Numbered from the stretch's first letter, positions 27,770-36,653 are shown. The stretch: DNA of 64,000 nucleotides from Murdochiella vaginalis (GCF_900119705.1 NZ_LT632322.1:1240001-1304000); one strand, 5' to 3'. A program made the numbers and translations. The notes: generated by a model from the letters alone, not told the origin.

Positions 27770-28402
27770 CTACGACTCCGTCGTTTCGCTCTTTTCTGTC
27801 TGTGAAGCCTGTTCTTCTTCGCTCAATGCTTTCTCCTGCGCCTTTTCTTGGAACATCGCGGATTTTTTACCAAGTTTGAATTCGCGAATGCGTGCATTGA
27901 TTTCGCTCATGTGTGTGCGGCCTATCTGCAACACCTGACGCGTCTCATTCTTGCCGAACTCTTTCGTGATGATGACCAAATTGCCCGTTTTCGTGTCCCA
28001 GGCCCATTTGCGAAGTTCCTGCCAGGGGATAAACTTATTGTCGGCAAAGAGTCCTTCCTGCGAAACAATTACCTTGTTCTTGGAAGAAAAATAAAACGTA
28101 ATGCCCAAGAACATCATCATCACACCACGGGCATATTCTTTCTGGCTCACGATGGTCATCACACCGAAAATGAAAATGATGGACATCAAGACCATGTTGA
28201 TCGACTTCGGGCGTGTCGAAAACGAGTACTTTGGCTCCTCCAGTTTGCGCTCCATCCGAATGGCTCGAACCACCTGATAGAGCAGAAAGATGAGCATGCC
28301 CAGATAGAGCAAGTCAATAATCGTTATCGTCATGCCGGCAATGTGAATGCCCGGCATTGTCGCTTGTGCATTTTGTGCCTTGCTTGCCGCTTCTGAGCTC
28401 AT
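27770..28402 (-). CDS. Membrane protein with cytoplasmic PH-like region, function unknown
   Basis: A 210-residue protein without a recognised family. Hydrophobic segments lie near 24-46 (ITIIDLLYLGMLIFLLYQVV), 69-88 and 92-108. The segment after them, with ITFYFSSKNKVIVSQEGLFADNKFIPWQELRKWAWD, resembles the bacterial PH-like fold in which a W/E-containing strand follows GL. The C-terminus is a charged Glu/Ser/Thr tail. It overlaps the end of ftsH by 4 bp and is followed closely by pyrG, so it is translated with FtsH. A role linked to membrane quality control would be guesswork. Confidence 0.6.
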   Translation of the reverse strand: MSSEAASKAQNAQATMPGIHIAGMTITIIDLLYLGMLIFLLYQVVRAIRMERKLEEPKYSFSTRPKSINMVLMSIIFIFGVMTIVSQKEYARGVMMMFLGITFYFSSKNKVIVSQEGLFADNKFIPWQELRKWAWDTKTGNLVIITKEFGKNETRQVLQIGRTHMSEINARIREFKLGKKSAMFQEKAQEKALSEEEQASQTEKSETTES

Positions 28403-30267
28403 GCGTTTGCTCCTCCCTTTTCTTCCGCCATCACTCCATAGGTCTGGAAAAGTGTTTCAAACTCTTCCGCATGCATGGTTTCTTTTTCCAAAAGGACATT
28501 GGCCAATTGATCCAGCATCTCCCGATTGCAACGCAAGATGCTCATGGCACGTTCCATCGCGTCACTCATGATGCGACGCACCTCTTCATCAATCGCTTGC
28601 GCCGTTTCTTCGGAATAGGAGCGGATCTGACCGAGGTCATTGCCTAAAAACACATTGTCCTTTCCCTCTTCGTACGTTACAGGGCCCAATTTCTCGCTCA
28701 TACCATATTTAACGACCATATTGCGCGCCATCTTCGTCGCACGCTCAATATCGTTGGAAGCACCCGTAGAGATATCATCCAGCACCAGTGCCTCCGCCGC
28801 ACGTCCGCCCAAAAAGCTGACGATTTCCGTTAACATCTCATTGCGTGACATGAATTGGCGATCATCTTCCGGTAAAAACGAAGTGAACCCGCCGGCATAG
28901 CCGCGCGGCACAATCGTAATCATATTGACTTTATCCGTATCCGGCAGTGCGCGCGTTACGATGGCGTGGCCGCTCTCATGATACGCTGTCAGCACACGCT
29001 CTTTTTGAATCACTTCGCGCGATTTTTTCTCGGGGCCGGCTACCACTTTAATCGAGGCCTCGATGAACGTATTCATATCAATCGCGCTCTTGCCCGCGCG
29101 AGCCGTAAGAAGTGCCGCTTCGTTGGCCATATTCTCCAAGTCCGCCGGAGTGAATCCCGCCGTTTGACGCGCCAAAGAAGAATAGTCAATATCCTGGGCA
29201 ACCGGTTTATTGCGCGTATGCACCTTTAAAATCGCCTCACGCGCTTTGGCATCCGGCATACCCACCATAACCTGACGGTCAAAGCGTCCCGGGCGCAGCA
29301 ACGCCGGATCGAGGATGTCTGGCCGGTTCGTTGCCGCCATAATGATGATGCCTTCGTTCTTATCGAAACCGTCCATCTCGACCAGTAGCTGATTGAGCGT
29401 CTGTTCGCGCTCATCGTTGCCGCCGCCCAGACCCGCTCCACGGCGTCGACCCACCGCATCGATTTCATCTACGAAAATGATACACGGTGCATTTTTCTTG
29501 CCTTCCGTGAACAAATCGCGTACGCGGGAAGCGCCCACGCCAACGAACATTTCGACAAAATCGGATCCGGAAATGGAAAAAAACGGCACCCCTGCTTCGC
29601 CGGCAACGGCTTTGGAAAGATAGGTTTTTCCGGTTCCCGGCGGGCCCACCAACAAGACTCCTTTGGGAATACGCGCACCCAAATCAAGGAACTTGCGTGG
29701 ATTCTTGAGGAACTCTACGATCTCAGAAAGCTCTTCCTTTTCTTCCTGTAAGCCGGCAACATCCTGAAACGTAACTTTTTCGCCTTTATCCTGATGCATC
29801 TGGGCCTTGCTCTTACCGAAGCTGTTCATGCTGCTGTTTTGCATCGCCGTACGCTTGAAGAAGCTATACATCATGAAGCCGAGCAGCCCCAAAAACAGAA
29901 TATCCGGCAGCATCGCCAAAAAGGGGTTCGGCTCCGGAATCGCCTGAAAGACCATTTCGAGATTCCCCTTCTTTACCTGCGGCGCGACATGCTCTTGGTA
30001 GAAGGTTGGAAAATATTGCTGCGGAATAATCACTTCAAAAGGCGTTTTGTCTTTGTCGTTCAACACGCCGCGCAATTTTTCACCCTGATAGACAAGGCTT
30101 TTCACATTTCCGTCATCCAATTGGGCAATCAACGCATTGTGCGTCATCGAGCTCTTCTGCGTATTATTCGCATTAAAAAACATGAAGATGAGGGCAATCA
30201 TCATCAAGGGGAGCAGATAGCTCACCAGCATGCCCAAATTGTTCCGATTGGGGGTCTTTTTGTTCAT
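28399..30267 (-). CDS. ftsH: ATP-dependent zinc metalloprotease FtsH
   Basis: Membrane AAA+ protease that degrades misfolded membrane proteins and regulators; 622 residues. Two membrane helices (about 10-27 and 110-130) flank an extracytoplasmic domain. The AAA domain has Walker [10 protein letters not shown] (about 205-213), Walker [18 protein letters not shown] and the SRH segment [20 protein letters not shown]. The peptidase has HESGH (about 430) and a downstream Asp ligand in the region [10 protein letters not shown]. It overlaps hpt by 4 bp, the order tilS-hpt-ftsH being conserved in Firmicutes. Confidence 0.97.
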   Translation of the reverse strand: MNKKTPNRNNLGMLVSYLLPLMMIALIFMFFNANNTQKSSMTHNALIAQLDDGNVKSLVYQGEKLRGVLNDKDKTPFEVIIPQQYFPTFYQEHVAPQVKKGNLEMVFQAIPEPNPFLAMLPDILFLGLLGFMMYSFFKRTAMQNSSMNSFGKSKAQMHQDKGEKVTFQDVAGLQEEKEELSEIVEFLKNPRKFLDLGARIPKGVLLVGPPGTGKTYLSKAVAGEAGVPFFSISGSDFVEMFVGVGASRVRDLFTEGKKNAPCIIFVDEIDAVGRRRGAGLGGGNDEREQTLNQLLVEMDGFDKNEGIIIMAATNRPDILDPALLRPGRFDRQVMVGMPDAKAREAILKVHTRNKPVAQDIDYSSLARQTAGFTPADLENMANEAALLTARAGKSAIDMNTFIEASIKVVAGPEKKSREVIQKERVLTAYHESGHAIVTRALPDTDKVNMITIVPRGYAGGFTSFLPEDDRQFMSRNEMLTEIVSFLGGRAAEALVLDDISTGASNDIERATKMARNMVVKYGMSEKLGPVTYEEGKDNVFLGNDLGQIRSYSEETAQAIDEEVRRIMSDAMERAMSILRCNREMLDQLANVLLEKETMHAEEFETLFQTYGVMAEEKGGANA

Positions 30268-30845
30268 TCCTTCGTCCTTCCCTGCTCATGACGATAATAA
30301 ATCGGGTTGAGCGTACCGATAAAAGGCAGATTGCGCAGCTTTTGGTTAAAGTCCATGCCATACCCGATCACGTACTCATCCGGAATGGCAAAGCCGACAT
30401 AGTCACCCTGAATATCCGTTACACGGCGTTCCGCCTTATCCAACATACAAGCAATCTTAACGCTGTGTGCTCCACGCGCAAGCAGGTTTTCCAACAGATA
30501 TTTTAGCGTATAGCCGGTATCCACAATGTCTTCGACAATGAGGACATTTTTCCCCATGATCGGCTGTTCTAAATCCTTAATGATTCGAACATCGCCGCTG
30601 GAAACCGTTCCTGCTCCGTAGCTGGATACCGACATGAAGTCAATTTCCACATCGAGGTCAATGTGCTTGAGCAAATCTGCCATAAAAACGGAGGCGCCTT
30701 TGAGAATGCCGACGACCAATAAATCCGCCTTCTCCTTCGCATAATCCGCCGTGATTTTGGCACCAATTTCGGCAACGCGGCGTTGAATCTCCTCTTCGGT
30801 GAATAGAATGCGATCGACGTATTGTTGTAAGTTCTCTCCACTCAT
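30264..30845 (-). CDS. hpt: Hypoxanthine phosphoribosyltransferase
   Basis: Purine salvage enzyme converting hypoxanthine/guanine plus PRPP to IMP/GMP. From ATG at 30845 it has 193 residues; the longer upstream reading has no family match. GGAGAAAAAT precedes this ATG. The PRPP-binding loop reads VLIVEDIVDTGYT (about 97-109), and the flexible loop MSVSSYG and the C-terminal DYVGFAIPDEYVIGYGMDF are conserved. It overlaps the tilS stop as ATGA and the ftsH start by 4 bp. In Bacillus, Hpt and TilS interact, and the same adjacency is kept here. Confidence 0.95.
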   Translation of the reverse strand: MSGENLQQYVDRILFTEEEIQRRVAEIGAKITADYAKEKADLLVVGILKGASVFMADLLKHIDLDVEIDFMSVSSYGAGTVSSGDVRIIKDLEQPIMGKNVLIVEDIVDTGYTLKYLLENLLARGAHSVKIACMLDKAERRVTDIQGDYVGFAIPDEYVIGYGMDFNQKLRNLPFIGTLNPIYYRHEQGRTKE

Positions 30846-32344
30846 ATTTTTCTCCAATTGATGATCACCATGTTTCGGCCGGGCTGAACGATCCGCCTTG
30901 CACTTCTTCCCAACCCAAGCACCCACAAAATATCTTCTCCATCGGTAAGGATGGGCCAATGATTGCGCAGTACGGCAGGCACATGCCAGGCATTCCACAT
31001 TTTGCGTAAAGGCTTTGAACCTCCCCCAAAAGAAACAAAGGTGTCACCCGCCCGTGCAAAGTGCCATGTTAACCCGTCCAGTTCTGTTGCATCGATTGCG
31101 CAAGAGGCCGCCGGTAAAGACGTCAGAGAGGATACGGTTGCCGAATCAACCTGTGATATACACGAAACCGTGCATCGCCCTGAAAAGATATCCTGTTGTC
31201 GTCCGTCCCGATCGGCGGAAAGCGTTAAGCATGCTTCCGATTCTCTTTCCAAAGTCTGAAAGCGCGCAAGCGATAAGACATGCACGCCTTCAAAATCAGT
31301 TAAAAACATCATACCATAAAGTGAAAGACATTTACCGCTCGGACGACGGAAATGACGTCGAATCTCTTCTTCTTCCTCGAAAGGAAGCATCGCCGCTTCC
31401 TGCTTCTCTCTAAGCCAAAATGCTCGTACCCAGTGTCGAATGATACGCCGTTGAACGGCAAGCGGTTCCGCCAAAAAAGCATCACGTCGCAGAGCGATGC
31501 TTTTAAGAAAATAGGCGTTACGAGCAAGAGAAGACGAGGAAAACGGGTCTGCTTGCGCTCCCGTTTCCGACATTCGAGAAAACGATGCCTGCGCAACCGC
31601 ATCCAGATAGGCATTATCTGCCCGTGCAATTTCCCCTAAGCGTACCAACGACTCGTCCACCGCCGGATTGATGTCGCGACGAAGCGCGGGAAAAAACAGA
31701 TTTCGAAGGCGATTGCGCGTTGCGTCCATCTCCTGATTGGTATGATCCTCACGCCATGTAAAACAGCGCGCGCGATGAAACTGTTCAATACTTTCTTTTG
31801 TAGCAGATAGTAGCGGTCTCACCAAAAAAAACGAGGAACGTTCCTCCAACTCCGCCATGCCGCTCAGCCCATCCGGCCCGCAGCCACGAAGGATATGAAA
31901 CAAAATGGTTTCTGCCTGATCCTGAAGATGATGTCCAAGAAACAGCAACGGCTTCGGTTCATCCGATGTCCATTCTTCATCTATGACACGCGTAAAAAAC
32001 GCATAGCGCAACACGCGCGCAGCCGTTTCGATGGACTCTCCGGTTTGCCGCACTCTTTCCGCTACATCCACGTGTGTGGAACAAAAACGCCATCCGTGCG
32101 TTTCCGCCCAATCGGCCACAAAGCGCTCATCGGCATCGGCATCCTCTCCGCGCAAGCCATGATGGACGTGCAACACCGTAGGTGTGGAAAGCGAAGGGCG
32201 GCCTTGCAAAGCATCCTTCAACAGCCTTGCCACTGCCATCGAATCCGCTCCACCCGACACGGCCACATAAATACGCCGCGGCGTCTCTAAAAGAGATACT
32301 ACTTCCGACGAAAAGGTCGGCATTTTCTTTGGATTACTGTCCAT
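30842..32344 (-). CDS. tilS: tRNA(Ile)-lysidine synthase TilS
   Basis: ATP pyrophosphatase that modifies C34 of tRNA-Ile(CAU) to lysidine. From ATG at 32344 it has 500 residues. The PP-motif AVSGGADSM is at residues 28-36, followed by HVHHGLRGEDADADE and FLGHHLQDQAETILFHILRG. The C-terminal domain (about 390-490) ends in RRIVQPGRNMVIINWRKI-like sequence. The start is uncertain: neither this ATG nor MPTFSS seven codons later has a clear ribosome binding site, but the 11-bp overlap with divIC allows coupling. The segment upstream in frame is Arg rich and not TilS. Confidence 0.92.
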   Translation of the reverse strand: MDSNPKKMPTFSSEVVSLLETPRRIYVAVSGGADSMAVARLLKDALQGRPSLSTPTVLHVHHGLRGEDADADERFVADWAETHGWRFCSTHVDVAERVRQTGESIETAARVLRYAFFTRVIDEEWTSDEPKPLLFLGHHLQDQAETILFHILRGCGPDGLSGMAELEERSSFFLVRPLLSATKESIEQFHRARCFTWREDHTNQEMDATRNRLRNLFFPALRRDINPAVDESLVRLGEIARADNAYLDAVAQASFSRMSETGAQADPFSSSSLARNAYFLKSIALRRDAFLAEPLAVQRRIIRHWVRAFWLREKQEAAMLPFEEEEEIRRHFRRPSGKCLSLYGMMFLTDFEGVHVLSLARFQTLERESEACLTLSADRDGRQQDIFSGRCTVSCISQVDSATVSSLTSLPAASCAIDATELDGLTWHFARAGDTFVSFGGGSKPLRKMWNAWHVPAVLRNHWPILTDGEDILWVLGLGRSARRIVQPGRNMVIINWRKI

Positions 32345-33017
32345 TATTCGATGCGGAAGATTCCGGGCTCTGCTCTGCAAGAGGCGCCGTCGAAGCGTTC
32401 GTATCTCCGGAAGCAGTCGGCTGAGTAGATGCGGATTCCGCAGCCGGTGCGGTCGAAGACGCCTGCGCCGCCTTCTGTTCCTGCTCTGCCTTATACTTTG
32501 CCAACGCATCCTGATTGATTTGCATGGTCCCGTCTCCCATATCCACCAAAATTTCATTGGGACGCAGCATGCCTAACTTTTCGTGCGCATATTTTTCGAT
32601 AAACTGATCGGTATTGACGATGTCCAACTGACTCTTCAGATCGTTCACCGAGGTCTGCAGCTCTTCACGCTGCGCTTCCAGTGAGGACTGCATAGCTTTG
32701 GTTTCGGTCAGCTGCTTGGAAGTGCTGTTGAGGGTAAGAGCCGTCGGGATGAGAATTAACAGCAAAATGACGAAAAGCGCAACGACGCCCAAACTGGAGC
32801 GATTAAAAGGCGAACGCTTACGATAGGAGCGGCCCTGCTCTGCCGCATTGTTCAAGCGTGACGCTTTTCGCACACTGCGTCCTTCCTTCTTGCGGGATGC
32901 GCGACGGGCATCAACGCGCCCACCTCTTTGCAATATTTCCTCTTCATCAGAAGATCGCTTCTGTCTGGGAGCTCCTGACGGATCCGTTTTCGGCAAAATG
33001 GATTTAAATTGGCTCAT
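32334..33017 (-). CDS. divIC: DivIC/FtsB-type septum formation initiator with extended tails
   Basis: Bitopic divisome protein partnering FtsL and FtsQ. It has 227 residues, almost twice the usual length. A basic Arg/Ser-rich cytoplasmic N-terminus (1-78) is followed by one helix (about 80-103) and a coiled coil (about 105-143; QLTETKAMQSSLEAQREEL). The FtsB/DivIC motif FIEKYAHEKLGMLRPNEILV follows, then an Ala/Ser/Thr/Glu-rich tail (about 175-227). Position next to hslR and tilS matches Bacillus divIC. The long low-complexity exterior tail is the odd point. Confidence 0.85.
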   Translation of the reverse strand: MSQFKSILPKTDPSGAPRQKRSSDEEEILQRGGRVDARRASRKKEGRSVRKASRLNNAAEQGRSYRKRSPFNRSSLGVVALFVILLLILIPTALTLNSTSKQLTETKAMQSSLEAQREELQTSVNDLKSQLDIVNTDQFIEKYAHEKLGMLRPNEILVDMGDGTMQINQDALAKYKAEQEQKAAQASSTAPAAESASTQPTASGDTNASTAPLAEQSPESSASNNGQ

Positions 33018-33265
33018 TCCTCTTCTCCTATCACACGATACATTTCCTGTGCCTGTTCCTTTCGCACAGTTTCCGGCACGGCCAGTATTTCAATTTCCAG
33101 GGTTTTATTGCCAAATGCGATTTTCATGGTATCCCCCGCAGCAACCTCGGTTCCGGCTTTCGCGGTCCGCCCGTTTACGTCAATGCGTCCGCCGTCCGCC
33201 GCTTGTTTGGCTACCGTGCGACGTTTGATCAGGCGTGCGTTTTTCAAAAATTTATCGACTCGCAA
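33014..33265 (-). CDS. S4-domain RNA-binding protein RqcP/HslR
   Basis: Small (83-residue) S4-domain protein. The YabO/RqcP relative in Bacillus works with RqcH on 50S-peptidyl-tRNA complexes in ribosome quality control. The S4 fold is visible as MRVDKFLKNARLIKRRTVAKQAADGGRI, and the loop VNGRTAKAGTEVAAGD follows. The start codon is TTG at 33265, decided by a strong GAGGAGGATAACG site directly before it and by the family N-terminus MRVDKFL. It overlaps divIC by 4 bp and leads this operon. Confidence 0.93.
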   Translation of the reverse strand: MRVDKFLKNARLIKRRTVAKQAADGGRIDVNGRTAKAGTEVAAGDTMKIAFGNKTLEIEILAVPETVRKEQAQEMYRVIGEEE

Positions 33266-33311
33266 CGTTATCCTCCTCGTTGAAAAATGAGTATATCTCT
33301 ATATTTTCCCT

Positions 33312-33343
33312 GCGATTCGCAACCATAGGCCTATGCGAATCGC
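33312..33343. other. 10-bp hairpin with palindromic loop after dut
   Basis: GCGATTCGCA and TGCGAATCGC form a perfect stem around a 12-nt loop, overlapping the palindrome ATAGGCCTAT. It lies just downstream of the dut stop and upstream of hslR. No T-run follows on the minus strand, so it is not a classical terminator; transcript stabilisation or an operator are possibilities. Confidence 0.55.
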
Positions 33344-33348
33344 CGACG

Positions 33349-33822
33349 TTAAAAGCGACCGCTTGAACCGAATCCCTCTTCGCCCCGATCGGTTTCGCTG
33401 AGCGTTTCCGTTTGCTCTAAAATTGGTTGAAGATACGGGACAACGATCATCTGTGCCACGCGTTCTCCTTGGGCCAGATGCAAGGTATCTTCCCCGTGAT
33501 AGAACAGAGGAATGCGAATTTCTCCTCGATAATCCTCATCGATCACGCCAATGCCATTGGATAACACCAGCCCTTTCATGCCCAAGCCCGAGCGAATCGC
33601 CACCAGTCCGAACGTGCCTTTCGGCAATTCCACGGAAATGCCGGTATGTACCACGCCATGGTCTCCCGGATGAAAGGTCAACCCCTCTTCATTCATAAGC
33701 GGCAAATCCAACCCCGCCGCAAACGCGTTTGAGTAACTCGGCTTTTTTCCGGTTGCACAATAGCGCATCACGATCGGTCCATTTTCTCGTGCCGTCGTAG
33801 ATGCTTTTTTCTCCTCGTTCAT
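33349..33822 (-). CDS. dut: dUTP diphosphatase (trimeric dUTPase)
   Basis: Hydrolyses dUTP to dUMP and pyrophosphate, preventing uracil incorporation and feeding dTMP synthesis. It has 157 residues with the five dUTPase motifs in order: motif 1 AAGLDLPL, motif 2 IRSGLGMKGLVLSN, motif 3 GVIDEDYRGEI, motif 4 GERVAQMIVVP, and motif 5 RGEEGFGSSGRF at the C-terminus. GAGGAGAAGG precedes the ATG. Motif 1 usually reads AGxDL, matched here. It follows the Cof phosphatase gene by 77 bp. Confidence 0.95.
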   Translation of the reverse strand: MNEEKKASTTARENGPIVMRYCATGKKPSYSNAFAAGLDLPLMNEEGLTFHPGDHGVVHTGISVELPKGTFGLVAIRSGLGMKGLVLSNGIGVIDEDYRGEIRIPLFYHGEDTLHLAQGERVAQMIVVPYLQPILEQTETLSETDRGEEGFGSSGRF

Positions 33823-33899
33823 GCCTTCTCCTCATTTTTCTCTTTTTTTGCCCAGCAGATCTGGTTCGGAACGATTCCCGGATCGGTGCCTTCGGTTCC

Positions 33900-34697
33900 T
33901 TAATCGGCAAGAACCTGCGAGATCGCTTCAGCAACTCCATTCTCTTTTGCCGAAGAAACCACGTGGTCGGCGATGGCCTTTAGCTCCTCCCGCGCATTGG
34001 CAACCGCAAAGCGCAGGGATGCCGCTTTTAGCATATCGCAATCATTTAAATAATCCCCGATCGCGGCAATTTCATCCGAACGAATGCCCAATTCCTTGGC
34101 TAAAAGACGAATCGCATTTCCCTTGGATACGCCCGCAGCAGATAGCTCCAATTTATGCCGTGACGAGGTGGTCACATAAACGCGTTCATCTTGCTCCCAT
34201 CGGTGCCAATCCGCCTCAGTAGGCTTTCCCAGCGGATAGTAATTGAATTTGGTAACCGTCCAGCCGGAGAGATCTTCGCGCTTCACACGCAAGGGCAAAA
34301 TGCCGGTTTCCCTCTGCACTAAACGGGCCAGGCCTCCCACCCCCAGAAACGGCACCCACGGTGGAAGAAAACAGCGGTCCTTTTCGTAGGCAATATAGAA
34401 GCTCTTTCGCTTGTTCGCTACCTCCAGAATGTCCTCTATTGCGTCGGTGGCAATGCCTTTCACCAACAAATCCCGTCCATCTGCGAGCGTCACCACGCTG
34501 CCGTTTGATGTAATCATGGGCACCGTAAGTCCCGCACGCGCGAGAAGCATATGCGCATTGGCCTTCGGACGGCCGCTGACCAACGCAAATACGATGCCGG
34601 CATCCTGCAAACGTCGAATCGCCCGGATATTCTCCGGTGAAATGGTGGTGTTCGGTGACAATGTCCCGTCAAAATCCGAGCAGAAAAGTCGAATCAT
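33900..34697 (-). CDS. Cof-type HAD-IIB hydrolase
   Basis: Haloacid-dehalogenase superfamily phosphatase, probably acting on sugar phosphates or similar small metabolites in the cytoplasm. From ATG at 34697 it has 265 residues; the longer reading upstream is noncoding. AAGGAGGGGGC before this ATG is decisive. HAD motif I is DFDGTL (8-13), motif II is LVSGRP, motif III Lys lies in GVSKGNAIRLLAKELG, and motif IV is AIGDYLNDCDML (usual GDxxND). The cap is of type C2. Substrate cannot be predicted. Confidence 0.9.
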   Translation of the reverse strand: MIRLFCSDFDGTLSPNTTISPENIRAIRRLQDAGIVFALVSGRPKANAHMLLARAGLTVPMITSNGSVVTLADGRDLLVKGIATDAIEDILEVANKRKSFYIAYEKDRCFLPPWVPFLGVGGLARLVQRETGILPLRVKREDLSGWTVTKFNYYPLGKPTEADWHRWEQDERVYVTTSSRHKLELSAAGVSKGNAIRLLAKELGIRSDEIAAIGDYLNDCDMLKAASLRFAVANAREELKAIADHVVSSAKENGVAEAISQVLAD

Positions 34698-34718
34698 GCC
34701 CCCTCCTTGTCTTGTTCT

Positions 34719-34724
34719 ATCATA
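34719..34724 (-). promoter_or_regulatory. Possible -10 element for the Cof phosphatase-dut unit
   Basis: TATGAT on the minus strand about 20 bases before the ATG's ribosome binding site; the -35 region is poor (ACCGAC-like). Tentative. Confidence 0.35.
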
Positions 34725-34876
34725 CCATAGTAGGGGTTCTGTCGGTTTTCGGAAAGCAGACAAAAGAGATTTGATTTTTCGCGATAACCATGAAAAAAGG
34801 GGCATAATAAAGATAATACAATTCATATCGGGGCGTTTTACCATCGCGCCAACCACAGTCAGGAAAGGGGAACAAC

Positions 34877-35746
34877 ATGAGGTGGAGAGATCGCCAAGGA
34901 AGTAGCAACGTACGAAGCGGCGGAAGGGGCACGGGAAAAATCATTGGCGGCGGTAGCCTGCTTCTGGGGCTTATCGTGTTATTACTGACAGGAAATCCCT
35001 TAGCGGCGCTGAATGTCGGTCTCAACAGCGCTCCGATCACCAATGGTTCCGTTCGACAGGAACCTCTCTCGCTTTCCGAAAAGGAAAAAGAACTGTACCA
35101 TTTTTCATCGGTTGCTTTAAAAGACACCGAAGATACCTGGCACACGCTGTTGAAACAGCAAAAGAAGGACTATCAAGAAGCGGAAATGATCATCTTTCAA
35201 CAAAAGGTCAAAACCGGTTGCGGCATTGCCGATTCCGGCACCGGCCCGTTCTATTGCGGGCGCGACCGTAGTGTGTACATGGATCTTTCGTTCTATGATA
35301 TGTTGGTCAATCAGTTCGGAGCCGAAAAAAACGAGTTCATCTTGAGTTATGTCATCTCCCATGAAATCGGACATCATGTACAAAATGAACTCGGTATTCT
35401 GGATGAAGTGAATCGTCTACGGCAGCGTGCGGGCGAAGCAGAGCGCAATGCGCTGACGGTCCGCCTCGAGCTGATGGCGGATTATCTGGCCGGGGTCGTT
35501 GCGCGCCATCAACAGGAAGAAGGATATCTGGAAAAGGGTGACTTGGATGCCGCCATCCAAAGCGCCTGGTCCATCGGTGATGACGCCATCCAAAAGCGCA
35601 TCCAGGGCCATGTAACACCGGAATCCTTCACCCACGGCAGCAGCAAACAACGCGCACGCTGGTATAAAAAAGGGTATGAAGCTGGAAATCTCGACGACTT
35701 CAACACCTTTGATCTGGACCGCTATCCCACGGTAGATTCCTTGTAA
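34877..35746 (+). CDS. Neutral zinc metallopeptidase family protein (YpfJ-like)
   Basis: Membrane-anchored putative metalloprotease of the family that includes E. coli YpfJ (PF04228 type); 289 residues. A basic, Gly-rich N-terminus MRWRDRQGSSNVRSGGRG is followed by one helix (about 22-42). The catalytic motif HEIGHHVQ sits in ISHEIGHHVQNELGI (about 158-165), and the third-ligand region reads RLELMADYLAGV. Other conserved pieces are CGIADSGTGPFYCGRDRSVYMDLSFY and the C-terminal FTHGSSKQRARWYKKGYEAGN. AGGAAAGGGG precedes the ATG. Substrates of this family are not established. Confidence 0.9.
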   Translation: MRWRDRQGSSNVRSGGRGTGKIIGGGSLLLGLIVLLLTGNPLAALNVGLNSAPITNGSVRQEPLSLSEKEKELYHFSSVALKDTEDTWHTLLKQQKKDYQEAEMIIFQQKVKTGCGIADSGTGPFYCGRDRSVYMDLSFYDMLVNQFGAEKNEFILSYVISHEIGHHVQNELGILDEVNRLRQRAGEAERNALTVRLELMADYLAGVVARHQQEEGYLEKGDLDAAIQSAWSIGDDAIQKRIQGHVTPESFTHGSSKQRARWYKKGYEAGNLDDFNTFDLDRYPTVDSL

Positions 35747-35785
35747 AATGTAAAATCCGCTTAGAAGCAATTTTTGTCGGTACGC

Positions 35786-35814
35786 TTGCATCTTCTTTCC
35801 CGGCTTGCTATAAT
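35786..35814 (+). promoter_or_regulatory. Promoter of tRNA-Thr
   Basis: TTGCAT at 35786-35791 and a consensus TATAAT at 35809-35814 with a 17-base spacer; the tRNA starts 15 bases later. Confidence 0.88.
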
Positions 35815-35829
35815 GGTCGGGTAATTCGC

Positions 35830-35902
35830 GCCGGCATAGCTCAATTGGTAGAGCATCTGAATCGTAATCAGAGGGTTGAGGGTTCAAGTCCTTTTGCCGG
35901 CT
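35830..35902 (+). tRNA. tRNA-Thr (anticodon CGU)
   Basis: A 73-nt cloverleaf: acceptor GCCGGCA/TGCCGGC, D-arm with AGCTCAATTGGTAGAGC, anticodon loop ATCGTAA giving CGU (codon ACG), and T-loop TTCAAGT. The T-stem contains two G-U pairs. The discriminator base is T, and no CCA is encoded (the next bases are TCA). It has its own promoter and terminator. Confidence 0.94.
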
Positions 35903-35904
35903 TC

Positions 35905-35946
35905 AAAAAAGCCGCTGGAAATCATGATTTCCAGCGGCTTTTTTTG
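35905..35946. terminator. Bidirectional terminator between tRNA-Thr and the cyclophilin gene
   Basis: A perfect palindrome, GCCGCTGGAAATCA and its complement, flanked by A6 on one side and T7 on the other. It can end tRNA-Thr transcription on the plus strand and cyclophilin transcription on the minus strand. Confidence 0.93.
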
Positions 35947-36042
35947 GTTCTAAGGTTTGTTTTGGTTCTAATATAAACGAAGCGATTCTGGTGCATATGA
36001 CCAACGATGCACCGCAAAGGCGAACTAAGTACTCGTCTCGCG

Positions 36043-36558
36043 TTATAACTTGTCCGGCTCCGGATAGCTCTCTCCGAATGTTTCTACGGTCACTTTGGTC
36101 ATCACGACATCGTCTTTGGGACGATCTCCCCAACCGGTTTTTACGTGCGCAATCGCATCCACCACATCCATGCCTTCGATGACTTTGCCGAAAGCGGCAT
36201 ATTCTCCATCCAGATGCGGTGCGTCTTTATGCATGATAAAAAATTGGCTCCCCGCCGAATCGGGATCCATGCTGCGAGCCATCGAAAGCACGCCCGCCTC
36301 ATGTTTCAGTGCGTTGGCAAAGCCGTTGTGCGCAAATTCTCCAGCAATAGTATAGCCGGGGCCGCCCATCCCCGTGCCTTCCGGGTCACCGCCTTGAATC
36401 ATGAATTGCGGAATGACGCGGTGAAAGATCAGTCCGTCATAGAAGCCCTTTTGCACCAGGGAAATAAAATTGTTTACCGTATTGGGTGCAATCTCCGGAT
36501 ACAGCTCTGCTTGAATTTCGCCTTGCGGCAATCTAAAAGTCACAATCGGATTTTTCAT
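36043..36558 (-). CDS. Cyclophilin-type peptidyl-prolyl cis-trans isomerase
   Basis: Cytoplasmic proline isomerase of 171 residues without a signal peptide. Conserved cyclophilin core: NFISLVQKGFYDGLIFHRVIPQFMIQGGDPEGTG with the catalytic Arg in FHRV, then SMARSMDPDSAGSQFFI, and HLDGEYAAFGKVIEGMDVVD (strings abridged as read). AAGGAGGAAAA precedes the ATG. It lies 82 bp beyond a terminator-like hairpin, so either it has its own promoter or its expression depends on read-through from the structured region upstream. Confidence 0.94.
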   Translation of the reverse strand: MKNPIVTFRLPQGEIQAELYPEIAPNTVNNFISLVQKGFYDGLIFHRVIPQFMIQGGDPEGTGMGGPGYTIAGEFAHNGFANALKHEAGVLSMARSMDPDSAGSQFFIMHKDAPHLDGEYAAFGKVIEGMDVVDAIAHVKTGWGDRPKDDVVMTKVTVETFGESYPEPDKL

Positions 36559-36653
36559 TTTTCCTCCTTATAAAAGATAGACGGCTGTTCCTTGTCTATT
36601 GAAAACAGTACAAGTCGCAGTTACAAGACAGCGAAACAAAAGACAAAAAACAA

